42,713 bases of DNA from the NCBI GenBank assembly GCA_019244055.1, contig JAFATG010000020.1:1-42713 (forward strand). Reading direction: 5' to 3'. The position numbers were made by a program, and so were the translations under genes. Shown in pieces: positions 34,653 through 42,713 of this stretch. This DNA comes from Acidobacteriaceae bacterium. Lineage in GTDB: Bacteria > Acidobacteriota > Terriglobia > Bryobacterales > Bryobacteraceae. Within the stretch, counting starts at the first letter, position 1, and every line of letters starts with the position of its first letter. A model generated the notes under the pieces. It saw only the letters and a program-made list of their open reading frames with translations, searched no databases and was not told the DNA's origin.

Positions 34653-35369
34653 ATGCAAACCACCGTTCAACTCTCTCTTGATCTAATTACCCTTCCTGAA
34701 GCACTCGAAACCGCTGAAGTTGCGATCCGCGCGGGTGTGGATTGGCTCGAAGCGGGAACCCCTCTGATACTGGCCGAAGGCACGCGCGGTGTGCGTGAGC
34801 TTCGATCGCGTTATCCAAACATCCCAATTGTTGCCGATTTGAAAGTGATGGACGGCGGATACCTGGAAGCCGAACTAATGATCAAGGCCGGAGCGACATT
34901 GGTAGTGGTGATGGGTCAGGCTCACGAGGAGACGATTGAGTCAGTGGTAAACGCAGGCCGCGACCTCGGAGCGAAAGTGATGGGCGACAATATGGCCATG
35001 CCCGATCCGATCGCCGGGGCGAAGCGTCTGGAAGAGCTTGGCTGCGATTACATCATTCATCACATCGGATACGACATGCGCACCTTGCGACGCGCTCGCG
35101 GCCAGCACGCGCCGACACCGTTGGACCGGTTGCGCGAAGTGGTCGATGCAGTATCGGTTCCTGTGCAGGCGGTCGGCGGTTTGACTTTGGAGCAGGCGAC
35201 TGATACGCCGAAATACGGCGCGCCGCTGGTGGTTATTGGGGCGCCACTTACCATTGACGCGTATGCGTTCCGGACAGCCGGGGGCGATCTCCAAGGTACC
35301 TTGAAGCTGATTTGTGAAAAGGTGCACGCGTATGGAGACGTTACGGTGAAACAGGAGGCGCGCGCGTGA
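34653..35369 (+). CDS. OMP decarboxylase-superfamily HPS/KGPDC-like enzyme
   Basis: The 238-residue TIM-barrel protein belongs to the orotidine-monophosphate decarboxylase superfamily branch that includes 3-hexulose-6-phosphate synthase (HPS) and 3-keto-L-gulonate-6-phosphate decarboxylase. Asp10 (LSLDLIT), Glu33 (WLEAGTP) and the D-x-K-x-x-D motif Asp62-Lys64-Asp67 (ADLKVMDGG) are in place, as is the phosphate-binding AVGGLT and VVIGAPLT end. CDYIIHHIGYDMRT is closer to HPS than to the gulonate enzyme. No 6-phospho-3-hexuloisomerase is nearby, so a formaldehyde-fixing role is doubtful. The next gene overlaps by four bases (GTGA), so this is the first gene of a three-gene operon. Confidence 0.8.
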   Translation: MQTTVQLSLDLITLPEALETAEVAIRAGVDWLEAGTPLILAEGTRGVRELRSRYPNIPIVADLKVMDGGYLEAELMIKAGATLVVVMGQAHEETIESVVNAGRDLGAKVMGDNMAMPDPIAGAKRLEELGCDYIIHHIGYDMRTLRRARGQHAPTPLDRLREVVDAVSVPVQAVGGLTLEQATDTPKYGAPLVVIGAPLTIDAYAFRTAGGDLQGTLKLICEKVHAYGDVTVKQEARA

Positions 35370-36409
35370 GTTCCATGCCGGCTCTCGTCAACTACAGCCG
35401 GGAGCCTTTTTCTGTCGAGCTGCGAGAGGTGCCGGTTCCGGAAATCGGCGAGCGAGATGTCTTGCTCAGAGTCGGGGCGGTGAGTGTTTGCGGTAGCGAT
35501 CTGCATCAATGGACGGGGAAACACGGATGGGCCGTAAATTACCCGTGCATTTTGGGACACGAGTTCGGCGGAACGGTGGCGAAGACCGGAAGTGAGGTTC
35601 AGTGCTTCAAAGAAGGTGACCGCGTTGTGAGCGAGACGGCTGCGGTGATTGACGAAGCCTCACCATTAAGCCGCTGCGGGCTCTACAACCTGGACCCAAG
35701 CCGCCGCGGATTCGGCTATGGCGTAGACGGCGCAATGACCGAATACGTGCGCGTTCCGGAGCGCTGCCTCCATCGCATTCCGGGCGAACTGCCGTTTGAA
35801 AAAGCCGCGATCACGGAACCGTGCTGCGTGGCCTATAACGCCGTGTGTGTGAACGGCCGAGTGCGGCCGGGCGATAACGTTCTGGTGCTGGGCCCGGGGC
35901 CGATCGGGCTTCTGTGCGCGAAAATGGCGAAGCTGAGCGGGGCAGGGAAACTAATTGTGGCTGGCTTGCCGGTCGACAAGCACCGGCTCACCGTGGCTCG
36001 TGACATGGGAGCAGATGTGACGCTCGAAGGCGGAGTGCAGGAGTACATCGCGTCGCTTGGGGATGGTTTGGGAGTTGATGTTGCGATTGATGCTTCGGGC
36101 GCGTCCGCCACTCTGCAGGTCGCGATGCAAGCAGTGCGGCCGGCCGGACAAATTGTCAAGGTTGGTTGGGGACCGCAGCCGCTGCAATTCAGTCTCGATC
36201 CGATGGTGCAGAAGAATCTAACTATCTCCGGCAGCTTCTCGCATAACTGGCCGGTTTGGGAGCGGGTGATCTCGATGATCGTGTCCGGGCAGATTAATCT
36301 CGATTCGGTGATCAGCCGCGTGGCGCCTCTAAAGGACTGGCAAGAGTGCTTCGAGAAAATGCACGCCGGCCATTACGTGAAGGCGGTCCTCACGCCCGAA
36401 TGCCCCTGA
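35366..36409 (+). CDS. Zinc-type medium-chain dehydrogenase, sugar/polyol-like
   Basis: The 347-residue protein is an MDR-family dehydrogenase similar to threonine and sorbitol dehydrogenases. The catalytic zinc site is visible: Cys in SVCGSDLHQW and the His-Glu pair in ILGHEFGGTV. The dinucleotide motif is VLVLGPGPIGLL. The four-cysteine structural-zinc loop of many relatives is absent; that region reads SETAAVIDEASPLSRCGLY with one Cys. The start is GTG at 35366, overlapping the previous stop, with AGGAGG seven bases upstream. The isomerase gene overlaps its 3' end. It probably oxidises a secondary hydroxyl of a sugar or sugar acid (inference). Confidence 0.85.
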   Translation: MSSMPALVNYSREPFSVELREVPVPEIGERDVLLRVGAVSVCGSDLHQWTGKHGWAVNYPCILGHEFGGTVAKTGSEVQCFKEGDRVVSETAAVIDEASPLSRCGLYNLDPSRRGFGYGVDGAMTEYVRVPERCLHRIPGELPFEKAAITEPCCVAYNAVCVNGRVRPGDNVLVLGPGPIGLLCAKMAKLSGAGKLIVAGLPVDKHRLTVARDMGADVTLEGGVQEYIASLGDGLGVDVAIDASGASATLQVAMQAVRPAGQIVKVGWGPQPLQFSLDPMVQKNLTISGSFSHNWPVWERVISMIVSGQINLDSVISRVAPLKDWQECFEKMHAGHYVKAVLTPECP

Positions 36410-37293
36410 AGATCTCCGCATTTCCGAAGTGCTATCTCGAACAGATCTCGAAGGGAGAGATGAGCGTCTTCGAGTGGATCGAGATGGCAAAGCAGCTCGA
36501 TGCCGACGGGCTCGAGATGTATGAGCACTTCCTGACGAGCCTGGATACGAGTTATCTGGACCGGGTTGGTGAGGCGATTCAAACAGCCGGGTTTGCGATG
36601 CGGATGCTGTGCTGTTCACCGGATTTCACGGCGCCGGATGCGGACAAGCGCAACCGAGAGATCGAGCGGGAAGCCGAGATGATCCGCGTTACGCGCCGGC
36701 TCGGGGGCCGAGGCGCGGTATGCCGGGTTTTGAGCGGACAGCGATACCCGGAAGTGAGTTGGGAGCAAGGCCGCGAATGGGTGATCGAGTGCATTGAGCG
36801 GGTGCTGCCCGTAGCTCGCGAGTGCGGGGTCGTGCTCGGGATGGAGAACCACTACAAAGACGGGTTCTGGCTATATCCGGAGTTCGCGCAGAAGATGGAT
36901 CGGTTTGTGAGCATCGTGGAAGCGATTCAGGACCGCGAGTATTTCGGCGTGCAGTACGATCCATCGAATGCGATTGTGGCGGGCGACGATCCGCTGGCAC
37001 TACTGAGGCAAGTGGCGGATCGCGTGGTCAGCGTGCATGCAAGCGACCGCTATCTCGCCGAAGGAACAACTCTCGAAGATCTGCGGCAAGCGGACGGGAC
37101 CCTCGGCTACTCTTCCAATCTGCTACACGGAGTGACCGGCAAAGGGTTGAACGACTACGATGCCATTTTCCGCATCTTGGCCGACCACCGATACCAGGGT
37201 TGGGTCAGCATCGAGGATGGCATGAATGGAATGGAAGAGATGGCCGAGTCTCTCGCATTCCTACGGCGGATGGGCGCGAAGTATTTCAATTAA
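36400..37293 (+). CDS. TIM-barrel sugar phosphate isomerase/epimerase
   Basis: The open frame extends to 36346, but the protein proper begins MPLKISAFPKCYLEQI at ATG 36400, giving 297 residues and a 10-base overlap with the dehydrogenase. It is of the xylose-isomerase-like/AP-endonuclease-2 TIM-barrel type: candidate metal ligands lie in VVLGMENHYKDG (Glu), VQYDPSNA (Asp), VVSVHASDR (His) and GWVSIEDGM (Glu). Members include sugar isomerases, epimerases and myo-inosose dehydratases, so the exact reaction is open. Operon context with an HPS/KGPDC-like enzyme and a dehydrogenase suggests catabolism of a rare sugar or sugar acid. Its stop interlocks with the convergent receptor gene. Confidence 0.82.
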   Translation: MPLKISAFPKCYLEQISKGEMSVFEWIEMAKQLDADGLEMYEHFLTSLDTSYLDRVGEAIQTAGFAMRMLCCSPDFTAPDADKRNREIEREAEMIRVTRRLGGRGAVCRVLSGQRYPEVSWEQGREWVIECIERVLPVARECGVVLGMENHYKDGFWLYPEFAQKMDRFVSIVEAIQDREYFGVQYDPSNAIVAGDDPLALLRQVADRVVSVHASDRYLAEGTTLEDLRQADGTLGYSSNLLHGVTGKGLNDYDAIFRILADHRYQGWVSIEDGMNGMEEMAESLAFLRRMGAKYFN

Positions 37294-40226
37294 AAGGCAA
37301 ATTTTATTAGGAATTGCAGTGAACGGGCCGGGAGCTGATTGGTAATTCCGGCGAGCGGCTGCCCGAAACCGGGGCCGGGGTTCACGCCATTGCCGTACGT
37401 TCCGCTGTAGCCGACAAAATTGGCGTGATTGAAGATATTGAAAGCTTCCGCGCGAAGAGTCAGGGCCCGCGCTTCGCTGCCAAAATGCCAAGCGCGCTCG
37501 AGGAATGGAGAAATGTCGTAGATTGGCCGGCCTCGTCCGGCATTGCGGGCAATGACAACGCCATTGATGACGGGACGATCCGTGGTTGCGCCCGTATCGC
37601 CGCTGTTTGTTGTGCCCGTGACGAAGTTGTAAGGCAGGCCGGAAGCGAGGGTCGCGATACCGCCGAAGGTGATTTTGAGCGGCCCAATCCAAATGCCGCT
37701 CAGGACAAAGCGCTGTCGTTGGTCGAAAATAGCATTCCCGTTTTCAACTTTGCCAGTGAAGTTCGGGTCGTTTGGATTCTGGCTCGGAATATCGGGATCG
37801 ACGTTGTCAATAGCGTGAGACCAAACGTAACTGGCCAACATGGAAAAGCGATCACCGAAGCGATGGCTCAAGTTGACATCGAGAGCGTTGTAGTACGAAT
37901 ACCCGTTATTCACATCCGTCTGGATGACACCGTAAGGAGGCTGCGGATTGGTTGCCTTAATCGGATTGCACGTTAGATTGTTTTCGGCATACCACCAGAT
38001 CCAATAGGGACGCGTGCAGTTGGCGGCCTGCGCGGAACGAATCTGGCCTTGCTTCGTGCGAATGAAAGGCGCGGGAGGATCTACGTCGAGCGGCCGATTG
38101 ATGCGGAGCGTATGCGTGCCGATGTAATCGACGTCGAGTACCCAATTCTTCGCTATCTGATGCTCAAAGCCGAAGGTCCATTGCTCAGAGTAGGGATTCA
38201 GGAGGCGAGCGGGATAGCCGATCAGAGTGGAAGTCGGAAAGAATTGATCGAGGTAAGAGCTGTCACCCGGCCGAACGTAGAGGCTGCGCAGCGGAACCTG
38301 CGCTCCTGGAGGAAACGCCGGAAGAGGAACAGCGGCAACGCTCGATGGGAAACCGATCTGGCCCGGCGCGGCGGTGTAATTGAAGACGCCGGTGGGCCCG
38401 GTGAGTGCGTAATTGGCCTCCGCGTTATCAACGATTTGTGAATGGTAAATGCCGAATCCGCCCCGAATGACAGTTTTGCCGTTTCCGAGAAAGTTGTAAG
38501 CGAATCCTACGCGCGGGGCGAAGTCCTTGGTCGATCCCGTGAACGTCTGCCGCTCATACCGTAAACCCAGATTAAGGGTGAGATTCGGACGAACGCGATA
38601 ATCGTCCTGCACGAAAGCGGACCAAAGCACATCGTTCACGAGATAGCTGGCATTGCCGTAGCTTTGGGTATAGGTCTGGACATTGGCGAGATTATCGAGA
38701 TACGCGCCGCTTTCACAGATGGACAGAGCCAGCGTGCAGGTCTTATAGATGAACTGGCCGAGATAGATGGGACCGCCGAATTCTTTGCTGTCTCCACCGT
38801 TATGTGAAAAGATTGCGGCTCCTCCAAAGCGTACCTGATGGCGGCCCCAGTTGGCGCTCAGAGTGTCGGCAGCCTCGTATTGCCGGTTCAGCAACAGGGC
38901 GGATTGAGATGTGCCGGAGGTGAATGTGCCGCCCGTCGAAATAGGGACGGAGTATTGAGTGCCGTAAATCACGGGGTCAAATTGGGTGATCGGCGATGCG
39001 AGTTGAAACTGAAGCCGAACGTCGTTGACGAGCGTGGGGGAGATAGTGGCGGTTTCGCCGAGTTCGAATGAGTACGTGCGCCGCTTGAAGACGCGGTCTA
39101 CGGACGGTAGGTTGTTGCCGCCGACGGTGCCATTGGGGTTGGTGTCGCGGAAACCGTCTACATCGCTTCGGAAAAAGAGATTATTGCGGTCGCTGAACTG
39201 ATGGTCAACGCGGAAGAAGCCGAGCCAGTCGCGATAGTGGCCGATGAAGTTTCCAGGCGCAACGGGCGAGGTGACTGGCGAACCGCGATTTTCGAGGGTG
39301 TATTCGCCCGCGGCAAAGAACTGCGTGTGACCACCGCGTCCAATGGGTCCGGACAGCGAGAGCGCAACTTGCTCGAGTTCGTCGCTGGTGAGGTCGTTGC
39401 CGCTGCTGGCGTTTGTCGAGGTGAAGCCTGAGAGTTTGGCTGACGTCGCTGACGGCCGCACAATGTTCAAGATCTCGCCGTGGAAGTCATTACCGCCGCT
39501 TTTCGTGATGATGTTGATTACGCTTCCTGTGCTGCCGCCGTATTCGGCCGAGAAGGCGTTTTCCAGGACAGTCATTTCTTGCATTGCCGCAAGGGGCAGA
39601 TTAGTGAATATGGTTTGACGCCCCCACATATCAATGCCATTGCTGCCGTCGATTTCAAACCAGGTCTGGCGGCGGCCGGCCCCATTGGTGGTGAACAGAT
39701 CCTCGTTCATGAATACGTCGCCTTGATTGATGGCAGGACGATTTCCGGCATTTAGCAGCGGGAGATAGGTAATTTTGCGATTGAGGAGCGGCATTTCGTT
39801 CATATGCCGCTCATCGAGACGATCACCGAGCTGAGGCTCATCGGTTCGCGCTTGCCCGGCGATGCCGGTAATTGTGACTTCGGTTTTACCTCCAGCAGCG
39901 CTGAGTTGCAGTTCGACGTTGGCGCGCGTGCCCGAGGCGAGAATCAAGTTGCTCAGGGTAGCCGGCGTGAAACCTTGCTTGACGGCAGTGATCGTGTATG
40001 TGCCTGCAACGGGGAGGCTGCCGATGTAGAAGCGGCCGGCCGCGTCTGTTTCGCCGGTTCTAGAAAGGCCGTTCAAGCTATTGGTTGCTGTGATCTCGAC
40101 TCCCGAAACACGCGCCTGTAACTGATCAGCCACTACGCCATTGATGGATGCCGTGTCGGGCGTCTGCCCATTGAGAAGCGGCCCAAATGCGAGGAGAGCG
40201 AGAGGAATCAGCCTTTTATTGTTCAT
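37290..40226 (-). CDS. TonB-dependent receptor with N-terminal carboxypeptidase-regulatory-like domain
   Basis: This 978-residue outer-membrane protein resembles the Oar-like receptors abundant in Acidobacteriota. A signal peptide (MNNKRLIPLALLAFGPLLNG) precedes a carboxypeptidase-regulatory-like beta-sandwich (about 25-105; INGVVADQLQARVSGVEITA, GRFYIGSLPVAGTYTITAVKQGF), then a plug (about 130-260, with MQEMTVLENAFSAEYGGSTGSVINIITKSGGN), and a long beta-barrel ending in the aromatic LQFLIKFAF expected for BAM insertion. Two pairs of cysteines in loops (CTLALSIC; CTRPYW with a later CNP) may form disulfides. The ligand is unknown. It lies nine bases after the BNR-repeat gene, so the two are probably co-expressed, and it would be driven by the TonB/ExbB/ExbD set. 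Confidence 0.9.
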   Translation of the reverse strand: MNNKRLIPLALLAFGPLLNGQTPDTASINGVVADQLQARVSGVEITATNSLNGLSRTGETDAAGRFYIGSLPVAGTYTITAVKQGFTPATLSNLILASGTRANVELQLSAAGGKTEVTITGIAGQARTDEPQLGDRLDERHMNEMPLLNRKITYLPLLNAGNRPAINQGDVFMNEDLFTTNGAGRRQTWFEIDGSNGIDMWGRQTIFTNLPLAAMQEMTVLENAFSAEYGGSTGSVINIITKSGGNDFHGEILNIVRPSATSAKLSGFTSTNASSGNDLTSDELEQVALSLSGPIGRGGHTQFFAAGEYTLENRGSPVTSPVAPGNFIGHYRDWLGFFRVDHQFSDRNNLFFRSDVDGFRDTNPNGTVGGNNLPSVDRVFKRRTYSFELGETATISPTLVNDVRLQFQLASPITQFDPVIYGTQYSVPISTGGTFTSGTSQSALLLNRQYEAADTLSANWGRHQVRFGGAAIFSHNGGDSKEFGGPIYLGQFIYKTCTLALSICESGAYLDNLANVQTYTQSYGNASYLVNDVLWSAFVQDDYRVRPNLTLNLGLRYERQTFTGSTKDFAPRVGFAYNFLGNGKTVIRGGFGIYHSQIVDNAEANYALTGPTGVFNYTAAPGQIGFPSSVAAVPLPAFPPGAQVPLRSLYVRPGDSSYLDQFFPTSTLIGYPARLLNPYSEQWTFGFEHQIAKNWVLDVDYIGTHTLRINRPLDVDPPAPFIRTKQGQIRSAQAANCTRPYWIWWYAENNLTCNPIKATNPQPPYGVIQTDVNNGYSYYNALDVNLSHRFGDRFSMLASYVWSHAIDNVDPDIPSQNPNDPNFTGKVENGNAIFDQRQRFVLSGIWIGPLKITFGGIATLASGLPYNFVTGTTNSGDTGATTDRPVINGVVIARNAGRGRPIYDISPFLERAWHFGSEARALTLRAEAFNIFNHANFVGYSGTYGNGVNPGPGFGQPLAGITNQLPARSLQFLIKFAF

Positions 40227-40235
40227 GCAGTGGCT

Positions 40236-42713
40236 TCAGTGGGTGAGCTGTTTTTGCATTTGGGCCCACCGAGTCTCGAGCTCCCTGACCGCGGCAACGG
40301 CCTGAGTGGTTGGGGCATTATCGCTGCCTTGGATTATCTCGAAGACTTGTGATAATTCTGCATTCAGGCGCGTAAGGTTGGCCTGCAGATCCGATCTTGC
40401 AGCCGGATTGGCGGCGCGCTCGCGAGATAATGCATCAAAATCATCCCCCATCAGCTTGGTCAATTCGAGCGATAGCGAGAGCTGCTGCTCGAGACCTGAT
40501 CCCGGAGTCTTGATGCGCGGGTCCATGACGACAGTAAGCGGTTGGGTGTATTCTTGGCCGGCGGCTGTGAGCTTAACGGTGTAGCGGCCGGGGAGAACCA
40601 ATGCGCCGCGCGGGACGCGTGGGGTGTTCTTGTAAATGGCGGAGATCGGGTAATCGTGCTCGAGCGCTTTCGGCGGTGGGTAACGAAGATCCCACACGAA
40701 CCGGTGCATGCCGGGCGAGGCGGGAAGGATCTTAGGCATGCGGACCCAATATGTGGGGACGCTCAGGTCATGCTGCAGCTCGGCTTCCGTGACGTCAGGC
40801 TTGTCATTGCTGGCGTAACGGCGAATAAGTTTTTGATCGGAACCGTAGATTTCGAGAGTGACCGGGCCACCAATGCCGGCAGGCAGGATGTAATCGATGA
40901 TTGCGCCATCGGGAGGATTCTGGCCAGCGGGAATTTCTGGCGGAAGAGGCGTGTCCGTGTTGCGATTCCAGCGCCACCGGATGGCCGTTTCGGGAGCGAA
41001 GAGAAACGCATGTGACGCGACGGCTTCGCTCATTTGGCGAAGAGGCGTGATGTCATCGAGTATCCAGAAGGAGCGGCCGTGCGTACCGATGACGAGGTCA
41101 TTGTCATGGATAACCAGATCACGCACCGAAGTGACGGGAAGGTTCAACTGAAGGGATTGCCAGTGATCGCCGTCATCAAAGGAGACGAAGACGCCAAGCT
41201 CGGTTCCAGCGTACAGGAGGCCTTTTGTTTTTGGATCTTCCCGAACGGCATTCACCACGGCGCGATCCGGCAAGCCGGACACAATTTCGGTCCATTGCTC
41301 GCCGCTATCGCGAGTGCGGTAAACGTGCGGGCGAAGGTCATCGAGACGGAAACGATTGATGGCGGCATACGCCGTTGCGGTGTCGAACTGCGATGCGTCG
41401 ATTAAGGACACCTTGCTCCACGGCGTCAATTCGGGCGGCGTGACATCCTGCCAATGCGCGCCGCCGTCACGGGTGATGTGAATCAGACCGTCATCCGTGC
41501 CGGCCCAGATGAGATTCACGTCTTTGGGTGACGGAGCGATGGTGTAAATGACGCCGCGGTGGTGCCCCTTTTCGGGGTCTTGCGCTTCGAAGGCCTGAAT
41601 GACGGAGGGCATCGCCCATTCCTTGCGCGTGAGATCGGGGCTGATGGTCTGCCAACTATTGCCTCCGTCGCTGGTTTTGAAAAGGACGTTTGATCCTAGA
41701 TAAAGAATGTGCTGGTCGGCCGGTGAGAACAGCAGCGGCATAGTGCGGACAAAACGATATTGGCCGCGCAGAACTTGGGGGCCGATCTCCTGAACGTCTT
41801 TCGTGATCCAGTTGAATCGTGTGGCTTTGCCGCCGTAAATGATGTCGGGATTGAACGGGTCGGGAGCGATGTAGCCGTACTCTTCGGCCCCGACTGGATG
41901 AAAGTTACGAAAGCTGATGGAGCCGTCATCACTGCGGCTTTCTACAGCGGCTGAACCGCTTTCCTGCTGGCCGCCGTAGACCCAATAGGGGAAGCGATTA
42001 TCGGTAATGACGTGATAAAACTGCGCGGTCGGCTGGTTATACCAGGAGCTCCAGGTTTCGCCGCCATTCACGCTGAGGGTAGCCCCCTGGTCGACGCCGA
42101 GGAAGATGATGTCCGGGTTTTCAGGGTTGATCCAAATGGTGTGATAATCGTCACCGCCGGGCGCGCCTTTTATGGCGGTGAAGGTCCGACCAGCGTCGGT
42201 AGAGCGATACGTGGACGTGTTGGCGACGTAGATCTTGTTTTCGTCTTTGGGATCGACGCGAACGCAGGCGAAATCGCCGCCGCGACCCCAGATTCGGGGC
42301 TCGTTGTTCACTCTCTGCCAGCTCTCGCCGGAGTCATCGGAGCGGTAAAGACCGCCGTAGGTAGGATTAGCATCGACGAGCGCGTACATACGCCGTGGAT
42401 TGCCGGGAGCGATGGCGAAACCGATACGGCCGAGGCCTTGCTCGAATGTGGGCAAACCATTGGTCAGCTGTGTCCAAGTTTGACCGTCATTGGTTGACTT
42501 GAAGAGTCCGCTGCCGGGGCCGTTGAAGGAGTTCCCGATCTCCCAAGGCGCCTGGCGGCCGGCCCAGAGCGTAGCGTACACGATTTGCGGATTGCCAGGT
42601 TGAAACTCCACCTGAATCGCGCCCGTGTTTTCGTCTTTATAGAGCACCTGCTGAAAGGATTGACCGCCATCATTGGAACGATAGACGCCGCGCTCTTTGT
42701 TCGGACCATACGG
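40236..42713 (-). CDS. BNR/sortilin-like beta-propeller protein, 5'-truncated by window edge
   Basis: The frame is open to the right edge; a GTG at 42647 is internal, since the upstream codons read GVYRSNDGGQSFQQV, another repeat. About 825 residues are visible. At least eight Asp-box-type repeats occur, such as KSTNDGQTWTQL, RSDDSGESWQRV, RSTDAGRTFTAI, KTSDGGNSWQTI and RTRDSGEQWTEI, building sortilin/VPS10-type propellers. The last ~250 residues are a different beta domain (PVTLEIYGSDQKLIRRY ... GRYTVKLTAAGQEYTQPLTV) plus a helical tail. Family proteins are often annotated glycosyl hydrolase, but no catalytic site is apparent; binding or processing of an external substrate is as likely. It is co-directional with the receptor gene. 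Confidence 0.88.
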   Translation of the reverse strand, partial: PYGPNKERGVYRSNDGGQSFQQVLYKDENTGAIQVEFQPGNPQIVYATLWAGRQAPWEIGNSFNGPGSGLFKSTNDGQTWTQLTNGLPTFEQGLGRIGFAIAPGNPRRMYALVDANPTYGGLYRSDDSGESWQRVNNEPRIWGRGGDFACVRVDPKDENKIYVANTSTYRSTDAGRTFTAIKGAPGGDDYHTIWINPENPDIIFLGVDQGATLSVNGGETWSSWYNQPTAQFYHVITDNRFPYWVYGGQQESGSAAVESRSDDGSISFRNFHPVGAEEYGYIAPDPFNPDIIYGGKATRFNWITKDVQEIGPQVLRGQYRFVRTMPLLFSPADQHILYLGSNVLFKTSDGGNSWQTISPDLTRKEWAMPSVIQAFEAQDPEKGHHRGVIYTIAPSPKDVNLIWAGTDDGLIHITRDGGAHWQDVTPPELTPWSKVSLIDASQFDTATAYAAINRFRLDDLRPHVYRTRDSGEQWTEIVSGLPDRAVVNAVREDPKTKGLLYAGTELGVFVSFDDGDHWQSLQLNLPVTSVRDLVIHDNDLVIGTHGRSFWILDDITPLRQMSEAVASHAFLFAPETAIRWRWNRNTDTPLPPEIPAGQNPPDGAIIDYILPAGIGGPVTLEIYGSDQKLIRRYASNDKPDVTEAELQHDLSVPTYWVRMPKILPASPGMHRFVWDLRYPPPKALEHDYPISAIYKNTPRVPRGALVLPGRYTVKLTAAGQEYTQPLTVVMDPRIKTPGSGLEQQLSLSLELTKLMGDDFDALSRERAANPAARSDLQANLTRLNAELSQVFEIIQGSDNAPTTQAVAAVRELETRWAQMQKQLTH

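Overview
The window looks like a chromosomal segment of an Acidobacteriota bacterium, most likely of the Bryobacter/Solibacter type. This rests on moderately high GC, a secDF-TonB/ExbB/ExbD/ExbD-TPR lipoprotein cluster, a giant TonB-dependent receptor with an N-terminal carboxypeptidase-regulatory-like domain next to a secreted BNR-repeat protein, the futalosine menaquinone genes, and dense short operons. The taxonomic call is inference from gene content. I saw no rRNA, tRNA, CRISPR array, insertion sequence, prophage or attachment site, and no gene-free stretch longer than about 300 bases.

Layout. 1-6.1 kb (+): the 3' part of secD, then secF with a large extra domain, tonB, exbB, two exbD paralogues and a TPR lipoprotein, closed by an intrinsic terminator. 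This is an envelope block for protein export and proton-driven energisation of the outer membrane. 6.2-10.8 kb (-): a tight run xseA-queC-queE-mqnA-mqnC covering DNA repair nuclease, queuosine precursor and futalosine menaquinone steps. 10.9-13.2 kb: glnA (+) converging on pheA (-). 13.3-16.8 kb: an accessory-looking stretch with an XRE regulator carrying an S24-like C-terminus and a perfect upstream palindrome, an unknown 152-aa protein, a secreted protein made of 18-residue proline-rich repeats, a polytopic membrane protein and a 180-aa anchored protein.

16.8-21.3 kb: a SprT-like metallopeptidase, fabH, a lytic transglycosylase co-translated with a small helical protein, a frame-disrupted threonine synthase, and an RRM RNA-binding protein. 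21.3-25.2 kb (-): aguB-aguA-hpnB (agmatine to putrescine, plus a hopanoid-associated glycosyltransferase) and fabG. 25.3-29.6 kb: a UbiD-type decarboxylase, a SPOUT RNA methyltransferase, zwf and a DUF1275 membrane protein. 29.6-34.6 kb: a small membrane protein, a secreted trehalase and a secreted glucoamylase/debranching-like hydrolase in one minus-strand operon, and an SPW-repeat membrane protein. 34.6-37.3 kb (+): a translationally linked operon of an HPS/KGPDC-type decarboxylase/aldolase, a zinc-type dehydrogenase lacking the usual structural-zinc cysteines, and a TIM-barrel sugar isomerase/epimerase; this may be an uncharacterised sugar or sugar-acid route. 37.3-42.7 kb (-): a TonB-dependent receptor preceded by a BNR/sortilin-like protein that runs off the right edge.

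Functionally most of the window is housekeeping metabolism plus envelope energisation that would serve the receptor at the far end. The points most worth following up are the SecF insertion, the strong hairpin between exbB and the exbD pair, the palindrome with the degenerate S24-like regulator, the proline-repeat secreted protein with mostly synonymous differences between repeats, the disrupted threonine synthase, and the 34.6-37.3 kb sugar operon.
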